Below are positions 34,613 to 46,438 of a stretch of DNA of 64,000 nt, one piece after another. The position numbers and the translations under genes were made by a program. This DNA comes from Megamerina dolium (taxonomy: Eukaryota > Arthropoda > Insecta > Diptera > Megamerinidae): NCBI GenBank assembly GCA_963854835.1, contig OY978529.1, positions 45,268,821 through 45,332,820 of the forward strand. Direction: 5' to 3'. Numbering within the stretch: position 1 is the first letter of the stretch; each line of letters starts with the position of its first letter. Under the pieces are notes generated by a model, which was given only the letters and a program-made list of their open reading frames with translations, had not been told where the DNA came from and made no database searches.

Positions 34613-37600
34613 GTAAACAATTTTGTTCGTGACCATATAAAAACCAGTTTTATTTAAGAAAAACGAATTAAAGAAAAAAGAATAAGAAAAAAAAAACAGT
34701 GAAGACTTTAAAGAAATTAGAAAACTTAATAAGTAATATATTTTTGAAGTTAGCGCTACAGAAATTAGCACTTACCAACGAACTTGTTGGTTGTTTTGTT
34801 AATAATAATCTCCTTGTGCCGAATTCAAAGAGAAATTATTTATTCAGTTTTAGTACTTTCTTTCAAGTTGGCCCTAATTTTCTTGTAATAAGATTTTTAT
34901 TGCATCAAATATTGAAAAATCAAAATTGTTAACATTGTAACAATATAACCAAAGAGTTCTATTAGATGCTAACATCTGTTAAAAATTTATGTGGGATAAA
35001 TGTTGCGAAGAAAATAAATAAATGGGGAAAAATGAAAATATATAATAATAACCATATACCGTTTGTTGTTTGATATTGTGTTCGATTTTATGAGCGTGAA
35101 AATGTGGTTGTTTTTTTTTTGTATTGCAGGAAATCAAAATTAATTGAGAGTTATTGCTATATTGAGAGGAGTAGCTAAAAAAGCGTTTTTTTTTGTACTT
35201 GTAACATATGTAACATATAGAAGCAATGCTCGCAGATATGCTGAATTCGTGTGTATGTAGTTTTTGTTGAGTTTTATTGCTGTCATTTTTTTATATTCAT
35301 ATTAAAATGGAAATATCGATATTTGACGTCAACTATTTAACGTCCAGACTGGTAAACGGGGCGTATGGTTATGGCGTATGGTTTATGGTTTATTCAAGAC
35401 TTTATATAGATGAGATTCCAATCCAATTGTTTTTTTTTTTAGTTGAACACTATCTATTTTAGATTTTCAGAAGAAAACTTCTTTCATAAGAAATTTTAGT
35501 ATTTCTATGCTGCCATTATTGTACTGCGCACACAGTTTAATTATATTGCTATGTATCTTTATGGGGTTGGGTGTAGTAGTCAGCGATGTAAAAAATTTAA
35601 TTTGAAATTGTTTTTCTTACATGATCTTAATGTAGGTATTTTATAAAACAAATAATATGATTTTATTGTAGTGTAAATGAGGTAACCGATCAGTGGTCCT
35701 GTTTATAAAAATGTTTTATACTATGTTGATTTTATGAGAATATAAATTTGCTATGTTAACATTTTGCTTATTTTGTATACACTTTGATTTTATTGAATGT
35801 CTTTTGACATCGGCCCGCATAACTCGTATAGATTTATCAGCAAATATTTAAAATGTGGTTTCTGCTTTTAATAATATTTCATTGTTGATGTCAATGCTAT
35901 GCCATGGTTGAAAATGAATAAAAACTGTTATAAGTATTTTATCCTTTTTTTTTTTGCTTGATTCTATGTCATTTTTATATGTATATTTATATGTATACAT
36001 CTAGGTGTATATGTGCTTAGGTATATTTTCAATAAATATTTCAAATAAGTTAAATATTCTTTTAAAAGAGGTTTTTCATCCATCCATTCAATATCATCAA
36101 AAGCATTGCGGGACATAATATCAAGTAAGAATTACAAAAAGAAAGGTAGCGCGTGCATACATCAATACATATATATAGTGATATACATGTGTGTGTGTGA
36201 CTGTGTGTAGGTGCGTAGAAATTGAATTTTAAATTGTAAAATGATGCGAAAATTAAATTCACATTTCTCTTATTCTGGTTTTATTCAATAAAGGGTTGTT
36301 TTTAAACAAAAGAATGAAACATAAAAATAAATAGGAGAGTGCTACGGCATGGAAGTAGGTGACAGAAATAAGGATTGTTTTCGAACGTGAACGAAAACAC
36401 TATCGACTAATAGCAGTAGCAAAAGTAGCAGAGCTATACATAGTACAGTTTATGCTATACGATGGTAAGTAGCATAAATGATATTTACATAAAATCGGGG
36501 AAAACGGAAACCAAATAAATATTTTATTGCATTTTGAATGCTTTGATAGAGAAACAGCGCAAATACGAGCAATTCGATATCATCTTGTTGGCACAAAAGT
36601 TTCGCTACGCAGTATGTCAATAATGTTTCTGATTGGGGTGAATGGTTGAGACTATTAGAATACGAATATTGTATGATATAATAAATTTATAAGTCAATCA
36701 GTGAGAATATTTCATTTTTTTTTTGGTTGCTTCTTTTAAAATTTGTTCTTTAAAAATCGACACAGAAAGGATTGATTTGAGTAGATCTAGATAACTAGTA
36801 TGTTACAATATAAGGTGAGCTCGCCTCACCTATTAATATTGAAATGAATACAGAAATTTGTAAGTACATAAAACGTATACACGTAGTCATATTGTGCTGT
36901 GGAGAAAAATAGAATCACAAAAACAAAGTGAGAAGAAGCACACAAAAAGGAAGACAAAAAAAAAAACATTGAATTGAAGTGAAAAAAAAAGGATTACGAG
37001 TGTCAAAGGATTTACATCGAAATTCATATGTTGCGCTCGCGTTTATCTATACAGGTAGTTGCAAAAGACAAACGAGCTACATATATACAATCATTTGTAA
37101 ATAACAATGTGCGTATGCGAGTATATTTTTCTCATTGTATATGTGTACATCGGCTATGACAATGCGTGTGTGCATTTATATGTATGACTACGTAAATATA
37201 ATGATGTGAGACTATTAAAAATTTTCATTTGTCAAAAGATTACGAGAGTAATAGGGTTTCACCTTATTTAAGCTTGTATATGTATATGTGCTACATGTGC
37301 TACACACGAATGATAGGGAGATAAAAATGGAAAATACAAGTACAAGTAAGGTATATATATGACATATTTAGTATAAATATAATACACGTTCTATTGTAGG
37401 CATATTAAAATGGTCTTTGTACTTGTGCTAATATGTTTATTCATATAATGCTAGCATATGTGTGTGTTCGTGTGTATTCATTTGGGTGTCATTCGAATTG
37501 TTTGTTCACATAATAATATTTGTTTGTATTGTGGCTTTATCCTGTTGCATTTGAAGCTTAGTAGCGAAACGTAATGTAATGATATTACTTGGATAATGAA

Positions 37601-37697
37601 AATGTTGCAAATAAAATCTACGCATTCGTATAATCGCTTTCAATAAATTTGTATTTTTATATATGAATTAACTAATTTCCCCAAAACTGGTCATTCA
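34613..37697. other. AT-rich DNA, no gene seen
   Basis: No element or domain was recognised. A small near-palindrome (AAGGTGAGCTCGCCTCACCT) lies at 36812-36831 with partial symmetry beyond it. TG-type runs occur near 36188. Confidence 0.55.
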
Positions 37698-38895
37698 CTT
37701 TGCTTACTTACTTACTTACTCGTATGTGGCCATTACAAATGATAATCGATTTAGGCCTAAACTCCGGTAGTATTTCCACCGGAAGTTAGGTTTGCATCTT
37801 CTGCGTCATCCACCAGCGGGTTCCGAATTTAACACCTTCTTAGCCGGAGTGTGTTCTTCCATTCGCTTGATATGGGCTAGCCAGCGCTGCAGCTTTATAT
37901 TAATGTGCTTTGCTATGTCGGTGTCAGTATACAATTCATACAGCTCATGATTGTACTTTTCTCGATATTCGTCACCAACGCAAATAGGTTCAAAGATCTT
38001 GCGTAGTACTTTTCTCTTGAAATCTTCAAACATTCTCTCATATGGGGTGGAAATTCTCTAAGCTTCTACCATATATGTATATCAGGATATCATGATGAGG
38101 TACTTGTAGGGTGTGGTTTTCGTTGCTCGAGAGAGGGCCAGACTTCTCAATTGCTTAGTTAGCCCAAAGTAGCGCCTGTTCTCAATAGTGATACTTCGCA
38201 ATATCTCCAGGCTGATATCATTATTGGTGTTAATACTGGTTCCAAGATAGACAAAGTCCTTCACTACTTCAAAAGCGTAGTTATCAATAGTAACGTGCTG
38301 TCCAAGACGCTGGATCTCTTTGTTTGTTGACGCTAGATACTTCGTTTTGCCCTCGTTCACTCTCTGACTCATTCGATGCGACTCTCCTTCCATCTCGGAG
38401 AGTGCTGGACTGCTCGCGCTCGCATGTTGATGCCTATTATGTCAATATCATCGGCATACGCCAACAGCATGACACTTTTGTTAAAGATATACACTATGTC
38501 ATTATTCAGCAGCATATCTATAATAGGGTTAAAGAAGTTGCACAATAACGAAACACCTTATCTGAAACCCCTTTCGGTATGAAACAGCGGGGAGAAGTTC
38601 TTTCAAATTTTCACTGCACAACGGGAATTATACAGTGTCATTCTGCAAAGACGAATGAGCTTCGCGGTAATACCGCACTCACACATTGTGGTGTAGAGGT
38701 AATAGCTTAACGGACTGTCAAAATTGGCTTTATAATCAACAAGTACGAGTAGATGGTGTGTGTGTCGAGCTGTTTCTCTTGGGTCTTCTCCCGGATTTGG
38801 CGTAGTATGCAAATCTGGTCGATGGTAGATTTACCATGTTTGAAGCTACACTGATAATGTTCTGATTGGACATTGGATTGGATCTTACGCATTTT
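37698..38895 (-). mobile_element. RTE-like LINE remnant, RT domain to 3' tail
   Basis: The minus-strand 3' tail is the CTTACTTACTTACTTACT run (plus-strand view, 37700-37717) preceded in sense by GGCCACATACGAGTAAG. Protein blocks upstream in sense order are HYQCSFKHGKSTIDQICILR (near 38840), the LIRLCRMTLYNSRCAVKI block (near 38620), LGQHVTIDNYAFEVVKDFVY followed by LGTSINTNNDISLEILRSIT (38300-38200), RRYFGLTKQLRSLALSRATK, and KRMEEHTPAKKVLNSEPAGG at 37866-37806. There are several frameshifts. It is the longest copy of this family in the window, but it has lost the endonuclease region. Confidence 0.85.
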
Positions 38896-39574
38896 TAGTT
38901 GTTAATTAATGTTGCCCCTATGAACATCGTGTCAAACTGTTAGCCTTACGAACACCTGAAAGTAAAAGAGTGATGTTAAATATTTCTTTTGTCGCAAGGT
39001 GACTTAATGGTAAAAATAAATATACTTTTTTACTAAATGAGCTGAATTTATGTGTGCCTAGTTGTCCCTCAAGATATTTTAACCCATTCATTATGCATTA
39101 TTTGATTCTGCTGGCTGTTGCTGATCGATCACCGGTTCCGTATGTTAAGCGGATGTGCACCTTCGGTCAGTAAGGCGGGTACGTGAGCTCGTGTGACTCG
39201 TCGTTAAAGAAAACTATATTCCTTATAAGCAACAGTGCTCGAAGGTGTTTTTGTATATCATTATCAATTTATTTAAAATACAGCAGCTCTATCTGTTGTC
39301 GTGCATTGAGCCCATTGAACATGTTCTCATGAACATGTTATTAGCTAGGTTATGGTTCGGTGATCTGGGTACAGTAATTGCATTATAATCAATATGTTCA
39401 TAACATTAAGATATGTGTTTTCCAACTGCTGGAATAAACGTAACTTTCTCACCCACTGCAGCGATAGTCACATCATAAGTTGCCTCTCTTTGATATTATC
39501 CTCATATTTTACCCTTTGGCTAGCGAAACTTTTAGTCCAAAACAATCGTATATACTATACTTACATGAATATAT

Positions 39575-39611
<37 letters not shown>

Positions 39612-41311
39612 TGAAAATAAGATGCCATTTCCTATTAATATCGTTTGCTGTATCTACGAAACTTGTCTGATTTCATTCATTATAATTGAGATTAATGTAT
39701 TTGTGTGTACAGCTATGTACTAACGAGTTGAACGAACGAACGAAAGAATATATGAGACAGCTTTAATGCGCGAAAGCAGGTGTTACGGAAATGCATTTAA
39801 TCAGTTTTTCAATGAATGTGTAATTTCACCACATGCGTTGTTCATAAGCAATCACAACATTGTATGCGTTGGTTAATCCGTGTATGGAGGAGATTATGAT
39901 GACGATGACGATGACGATGATAGAAGATTTGCAATCCTACTACAACTACTAATACATACCAGCAAGCAGGTGAAGATGATGTTTATAATGATGTTGTTGA
40001 TGTAAGAATCTTGTTATTATATGAAGGCGGACATATGTACTATAAATAAACGTAGCGTGTAGCACACTTTACTTCAAGTCTGCATGCATGTCTGTATATG
40101 GTTGTTTGTGGGTTATGTCGAGTAATCTCAGCAATAGCTTTACACGACTATGTTGTTTTTCATTTATTCGAGGTTTTTTTCTATGTGCAAGATTGTACTA
40201 CATAATACCATAACTATTTTGTATGCAACAATATCCATACACAAACACACTCATACAGCCATACTCACTCATACCGAATGCACGAGCATATAGTTATAAA
40301 CCATGTTGTAATTTAGATTTTTTCTTTCACTTGCACCATCCAGCTACCTTATATTTGCATCACATTGTCATGCTGAACTAAGATGACGACACTGTAATTA
40401 CCATGGTTTTGAATTTGCAACAAGAGGTTGCTTAATTTTCGCCAATGCTTCTTCACCCACATCATTTGGCTTGGTGGTTAGCAGCAGTCTACGTAAATTG
40501 TTGCATCTTTTGTTGTGCCTTGTGCTTATTACGTCGCGTTATCTTCTTCTTGGTTATCGGTGGGCACATATACGATTAGTACGCAGTTGTGGGTATTACA
40601 GGTAGTTTGTTGGCACGCACCATGGTCATTAGAAACGTGTGCGAAGGGAAGAATGCGGTGAATACTTTTTGTGAATACTTGTACGTAGTTGTTGACTATT
40701 CATCTTTCAAGTGTGTTTGCGTGCGAATGTATGCATACATTTCAATGCACAATTGGGTTGGGTATGCATGCAACCTAATGTTGATAACGACAGTAATAAT
40801 GACGTTCAAACGTAATGATGGCAGTGGCTTACACAATGTATTAACTTTTTTTTTTTTTTTTATCCAAAGTACCAGAAGTACGGAATGTTGTTAAATAGGT
40901 TTGGATAATTGCTCCACTCGCATACAAGTTAGTGCATGCATGGTGGTATATTGTAGTAGTTGTAATAGATGTTGTTGTTGTTGTTGTTGTTGTTGTTGTG
41001 AATTGCATTGGTAATTGCTACAATCAACAAAGAATGTTAAGTAACCACGAGTACACTTTTGAGTTAAATAGGCTAAGTAAACTGGCTATGTACGAGTATT
41101 TATTACATTTGACATATAACCCTTTACTTTATTTAAGAATATTACCTACTATATAATGAATTAAAGAAATCTTTATAGATTTTGTAATGCTGATATATTG
41201 CGAGTAATGGATTAATCGTCAACAGATGGTCTAGACACACATGGATTGGAAACAAATTTTTAACAAAATCATACTGGTTAGCGCTTTGCGCTTAAAGTAC
41301 TATATTTAAGA
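38896..41311. other. AT-rich DNA with microsatellites
   Basis: Contains a TG run at about 39581-39609, a GATGAC run at 39895-39921 and a GTT run at about 40969-41000. A less AT-biased patch lies at 39120-39200 with no family recognised. A direct repeat GAACATGTT occurs at 39317 and 39331. Confidence 0.55.
39581..39609. repeat. TG dinucleotide microsatellite
   Basis: About 14 uninterrupted TG units. Confidence 0.95.
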
Positions 41312-41452
41312 GTCAAAAGTCACAAGGGCTCTGCCCTTCGGAACCCGGTAATATCAGTAGGTTCCTTCTAATACTTGCCCAAAGGATTAACACTCACAAC
41401 AACACTTGATGAGAAGAGTCCTTCGGGGCATATAAGTGCCACATACTTGTTT
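41312..41452 (+). mobile_element. SINE fragment J, 3' part, type 1 tail
   Basis: Begins near GTCAAAAGTCACAAGGGC, then CTGCCCTTCGGAACCCGG, TTCCTTCTAATACTTGCCC, a degraded ACACTCACAACAACAC and a tail with CCTTCGGGGCATATAAGTGC followed by CACATAC. Head absent. More diverged than copies G, H and L. Confidence 0.78.
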
Positions 41453-41596
41453 TTGTAATCAATCCTTTTCTGCATGCTCTTATAAACCCTAATTGCATAT
41501 ATTGTTACATTTTTATTCTGTGGACGTTAATTTAATTTAAATTTAAATTATAATAATGAAGTAATGATAATGATAACTGAAATAATGAAATTTGGA

Positions 41597-41757
41597 TAGG
41601 AGCTATCCCTACCACTTTATACCGAACGGGGTTTCAGACAAGGTGATTCGTTATCGTTCGATTTAGTCAATAGTAGGAGCTGCTGGTCTTGACATAATCG
41701 CACTATTTACAACAAAAGTATCTTGCTGTTGGCGTATGCCGATGATATTGACAGAAG
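41597..41757 (+). mobile_element. Scrap of RTE-like LINE reverse transcriptase
   Basis: Contains ACCGAACGGGGTTTCAGACA (RGFRQ block), then GATTCGTTATCGTTCGATTT and TTGCTGTTGGCGTATGCCGA followed by TGATATTGACA, the LAYADDID catalytic block of the RT. The residues around ADD are intact, but the piece is only about 160 bp with a deletion between the blocks. Confidence 0.75.
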
Positions 41758-42039
41758 TTTCGCAATGCTGCTGCTTACCTAAAGTATCATTATTTTTAAC
41801 TGTGCTAAAAGTTGCATAGTTTTCCACAGCGAGAAACTTATATGACTTATAGTCATTGTGCCTAGAAAGTGGAACAAATTGGAGGATAGTGGATAGTAAC
41901 GATTTATATTGGACATTTTGGAAGCACAATAATACACACTTCCAGAAAAAGTTAAATTTGGCCTGAATAGGGTTAAATTTGGTAAAGTTTTACTACACGA
42001 AAAATAGGTCTATGCTACTAAGGACAAATTGTTAATATA
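41758..42039. other. Short AT-rich stretch, nothing recognised
   Basis: Separates the LINE scrap from the mariner. No feature seen. Confidence 0.5.
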
Positions 42040-43260
42040 CAGGATGATTTTTTAGCAACTTTCTCTCTGGCAATACTGTTTTTGGCAGCTCAGAAGTTTT
42101 CGTATAACATGTTACTGTCAAACATGTTCAGTTTGGTCTATAATTTAACCATGAATCGACTTATAAACGAATAACGCGAGCTATTGAATTTTATTATCAA
42201 AATTCATGCTTAGTTCAGAAAGTGTATTGTGAACTTCTTTCATTTTACGGTCAGTTGGGGCGACCTTCTGAAGCGGCTATTCGGAATCTTGTGACTAAAT
42301 TTCTCACCAAATTTACATTATTGGACATTAAACCGTATCCGCCAGTTTTGTTGATGACCGTGAATTATCGATTGGGTGCAGTTCGCAGTAATTGGGCCTC
42401 TGTTACACCACTAAGTGGACAATTTTGCGAAAGGATTTGGGTGTAAAACCTTTTAAAATATAGCTGGTGCAAGAATTAAAACCACATAAACTACCACAAC
42501 CTAACTTTTGGTGAATGGGCACTGGCAAAGTTTGATGAAGATCCACTTTTTCATCGGAAAATTGTGTTCAGCGACGAAGCTCATTTCTGGTTGTATGGTT
42601 GTGCCGTATTTGGTGTGAAGGTCAGCCAGAAGCAATGCAATAACTGGCAATGTATCCCGAATAATGCACTGTTTGGTGTGGATTATGGACCAGTGGCATC
42701 ATTGGACCGTACTTTTTCAAAGATGACAAAGGCAGGAACGTTACTGTGAATGGAGAGCGCTACCGTGCGATGATCACAAACTTTTTTTTTCCAAAATAGA
42801 AGAGCTGGACTTGGGTGATATGTGGTTTCAACAAGACGGTGCCACATGGCACACAGCACGTGAAACAATGGCCCAATTGAGAGGCGAGTTCGGTGAACAA
42901 TTTATTTCACGTTTAGGGGCGGTCCATTGCACGCCTAGATCGTGCAATTTAACGCCTTTAGACATGGGCCTATGTTAAGGGTCATGAACTATAGCAACAA
43001 GCCACAACGGTTGATGCACTGGAAGCCAATATTGAAGAACTTATTCGTAAGATACCGGCCGATATGTTGGAGAGAGTATGTCAGTTAGCGTATGAACCAT
43101 TTGAGGTTGCAGCCGCGATCAATATTTACATGAAATCATCTTTAAACATTAAATTATATAGATTGTTATATCGACTCAAATAAAGATTTCATACATTTCT
43201 CTAAGTGTTACGTGTGTTTTTTTTTAAATCAAATCCGAAAGCTCTTAAAAAATCACCCTG
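42040..43260 (+). mobile_element. DD41D (rosa-type) mariner with both ends
   Basis: The left end CAGGATGATTTTTTAGCAAC (42040) and the right end, read in reverse complement, CAGGGTGATTTTTTAAGAGC form the terminal repeats. They are flanked by TA at 42038-42039 and 43261-43262. The length of 1221 bp is near that expected for a mariner. The interior encodes a transposase on the plus strand. Same group as the copies at 9085 and 57028. Confidence 0.9.
42236..43135 (+). pseudogene. DD41D mariner transposase, broken
   Basis: Plus-strand blocks are the N-terminal HTH region (CELLSFYGQLGRPSEAAIRN, 42230 on), the first catalytic Asp in IVFSDEAHFWLYGC (42555-42600), KAGTVNGERYRAMI-type sequence near 42730-42780, the second Asp in WFQQDGATWHTA (42825-42860), and the third in RSCNLTPLDMG (42935-42970). 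Counting the residues between the second and third Asp in the frame as written gives 41, hence DD41D. The frame is broken at several places, including a T run near 42783. The C-terminal VCQLAYEPFEVAAAINIYMK block is near 43075-43135. Confidence 0.85.
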
Positions 43261-45616
43261 TATTTAGTATAGCTTATAAAAAATCGTTAATAAGCTATTC
43301 GAAGTATCTGTAATCGAGAGGAGATCAAAAATTCTTGTCTCTTGGCATAGGTGGCACTCTGAACGCCTTGTTGAATTTACTCCAAGTGGATCTAGTAATT
43401 CAACAAGAATCAATGCAGATGTTGTATCGGCAGTGTCAAGGTATTAGCAGCTTCAATAGAAGGCTTTTTTGGCATCGTTCCCAGTTTTTGATTTATAGGA
43501 AGCAGAGGGTCGCGATAAGGTGACTATGAAACGAAATTCCAGTATACGAATTTTAAAAATATATATTTTCTATACTAAAAATTCTTTTTTATTAATCTTG
43601 TTTTACTTGTCTTAATTTTGTTATATTGTATTACAATTGCTTACAATTGTAAATAAAATTCAGGAATGTAAGACAATGACCATGAATTCATTATGTAACA
43701 TTATTAATTATCTCTATTGTATTTTGTGATCATATTTTATCTGTGTACTAGAGCATTACTTAAAAATTTAACTAAATTATTTCAGTTTGAAAAATGTGTT
43801 TATCATTTTGTGTATTCATTATTTCGTTTTTTGTTAATATTCTTTGGTCGAAGTATATGATTCAGAAGCTCTTTAGTAAAGGGTATTTTTTCAAAAAATA
43901 TTGTATCATACATATTTTTGTTTTATTGCTTATAAATCTGTTACCATTTAAATCTCATCGTGTTTTTTGATTCCACTACCTTTCTGGTATTATGAATGAT
44001 TGCCAGTTTAAGTTTATTTTGTCACCAATCTCATTTATTGATTTGAATCGGAATACCCCGTTTCTCTATTATCTTTCTTCTAAGCAAGTGTGGCAATCTG
44101 TTTTCTTAATAATGATAGACATTTTTAAAAATATATCCTACACATATGTAATTGTACATAAATTTATCTATACACTGCACAAAATTTCAAACATTAGCTC
44201 ATAGTTCGGAATTATTTCTGATATTATTAGAATGCCACCTTAATATATCAATATACCCACAACTGTGAACGATTGTATTGCTGTGTATTCTGCTAAAAAC
44301 CATTTTTATTTCATACTCACACTTGATCTTTAAGGACTATATTACGCCATTAAAAGGAAGAATGATTGGCTAACCTGTATGAACGTAGTTATTGCTAAGG
44401 TCTCCTCCTTGTGTTCCTCACTCCTTTGACTATTTTGATTTTTGCTTTCTCCGCTTTGATGTTAACCAATTTATCATATTCATTTTGATCGATACGTACT
44501 ACACTTTCCATGGAATTTACTTTATTTTCATTGCCATTGCTTAAAGCTATCATTACTCTTACTCTGCTTCTCTCTCATTTTGGCAATAACGAAACGAAAT
44601 AATGTATTTATTACTTTTTTGTATATTTTTGTGTGTGTGCATTTTTTCTATTCCTTTCACCTGCGTGATGGTGATGGAAGGATAGCGTGACATTTGTCAC
44701 CAAAACAAATTCATCACTTTTGTGGCTGATAGACTGACATTAGTCGCTTGAAAGAAGCTCATTGGATGTGAGAAGAATAATTTGACATTTATTTTAATAA
44801 TGATAATATAATAAAAATTAACATCATCATCATCATCATCGTCACATTTTTCAAAATCATACTTTTGTTATGATGGAAGACAACATCGGTTATTGTATGG
44901 TAGCTTTAGCTTTACTTTAAACTTCTCTCTCGTGTATTTAATTGAGATAATTTTGAGATGCTTAAAACATACTGTCCTGTACTTTAGTTTGTTATAATGA
45001 TATATTATTATTTTGTTTTTTTTTTGCAGGCAGTAAGTTGCCTTTTGGGATATATTTAATATACTATAATTGCTTTGAACACTTTGTACGAGCAGAGGCG
45101 GTCTTAAAAATAATTGTATCTCTTTGTTTTTATTAGTAAAGGCATCATGAAAACTCAAACAATGGATTCATTTTATGTTAGTTAGGTTTTTAGCTATATA
45201 TATTTTTTCATTATTTAGTTTTGAGATCATTCAGTGTTAATTGCATTGGTTGACTGCCCGATAAGCAGCACTTGTTAACCTTATTTTAAATAAGTCGAAA
45301 TTTGATTTCAGGTGAAAGTCATGCTACAGGTTAAATAAAATTTATCATAATAACACAACGATAAAAAAATATATATATATAAATAATAATAAAACCAAAA
45401 AATACCAAATAAAGTAGAGTAGGCGTTAGTCTCAGTAGGTATTTATGTTGCTATTTTTATCAACAAGCAAAACATTATGTTTGCTGTCATTGCATTTGCG
45501 CAGGAGGAGATAACAGTGATGGTGCATGACTACACATATAGGAGCTGTTATAAATATTTATTGTACTGTCACACACAAGCAAAAATTAATTAATAATGTC
45601 AGTGTTAACCTCTTTA

Positions 45617-45651
<35 letters not shown>

Positions 45652-46189
45652 AATGGTACGTGAACGATGCGTGTGTAGATAATCATTTGGTTAATCATTT
45701 ATTCCAGAGTATAATAAAAATATTTATTTTGTACCCCTTGTGCGTGGAGACTTCATTAGTACTCGTATGCATGGGCATAGGAAAATGACATGAGTGAATA
45801 ACTAGTGTAATAGTGTAATGGAGGTACAAGGGGGTTAGGAAGTGGATACACCATCCGCTCGCACAGTGGATTAACTAAACAAATTAATATTATTTAGGTA
45901 GATTGGATAATCTATTTGCACTGACGGCCTTCACGGATATTGAGGGCGACTTCGACAATGTTAACGCCAGGACAGATGGTCTTGCATATCTTGACGTGGA
46001 GGAAACACAAAGCAGTTGAAAACTAAGTACAAAAATTGTAATGTGAACGCCGATAATTTTTGTGGTGATATATGAAAAGAAAAATGCATATTTTGGAGGA
46101 CTATAACAGCAGATCTCATTGTAACAGCAGATAGCACATTTAAGCAAGTACAGCGTTGCAGCACTGGAGAGTTAATCAAAGTTTAACTG
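43261..46189. other. AT-rich DNA with microsatellites
   Basis: 43320-43510 is less AT-biased (CACTCTGAACGCCTTGTTGA and onward) and could be an old element piece. Otherwise there is a CAT run at about 44821-44842 and a compound TC/AC run at about 45617-45651. No gene was recognised. Confidence 0.5.
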
Positions 46190-46347
46190 AGAATTCTAAA
46201 TCTGAGAATTCTAGTACTGGGAATTCTAGTTATGGTCAAAATTAAGATAATCTTAAAGTTAGAACCGACTCGTCAAATATTTCCCATACAAAAATAGATC
46301 AAAATGACGATTCTAATTTTAAGATGATCTTAACTTTGATTATAACT
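46190..46347. repeat. Small inverted-repeat element beside a 15-bp tandem repeat
   Basis: 46228-46275 and 46305-46347 are inverted arms (AGTTATGGTCAAAATTAAGA against AGTTATAATCAAAGTTAAGA in reverse complement), about 45 bp each, with about 30 bp between them. Just upstream are three 15-bp units based on GAGAATTCTA (46190-46234). It looks like a mini foldback or MITE-type repeat; no target duplication was found. Confidence 0.65.
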
Positions 46348-46360
46348 GCCGGCTAGAAAA

Positions 46361-46438
46361 ATTATTTCGATATAAAATTTGTTATGCTTAAGCCAGGAAT
46401 TGAACCACGACCTACACTAATCTCTGAGCTACGGCACA
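46361..46438 (-). mobile_element. SINE fragment K, tRNA-like head only
   Basis: Minus strand: GTGCCGTAGCTCAGAGATTA, then a 20-base deletion where the anticodon arm would be, then GTAGGTCGTGGTTCAATTCC (B box), and TTAAGCATAACAAATTTTAT with a trace of body. It ends at about 46361. Confidence 0.8.

Noticed and set aside
36807..36841. Small palindrome AAGGTGAGCTCGCCTCACCT
   Set aside because: Short and isolated; expected by chance in a window this size.
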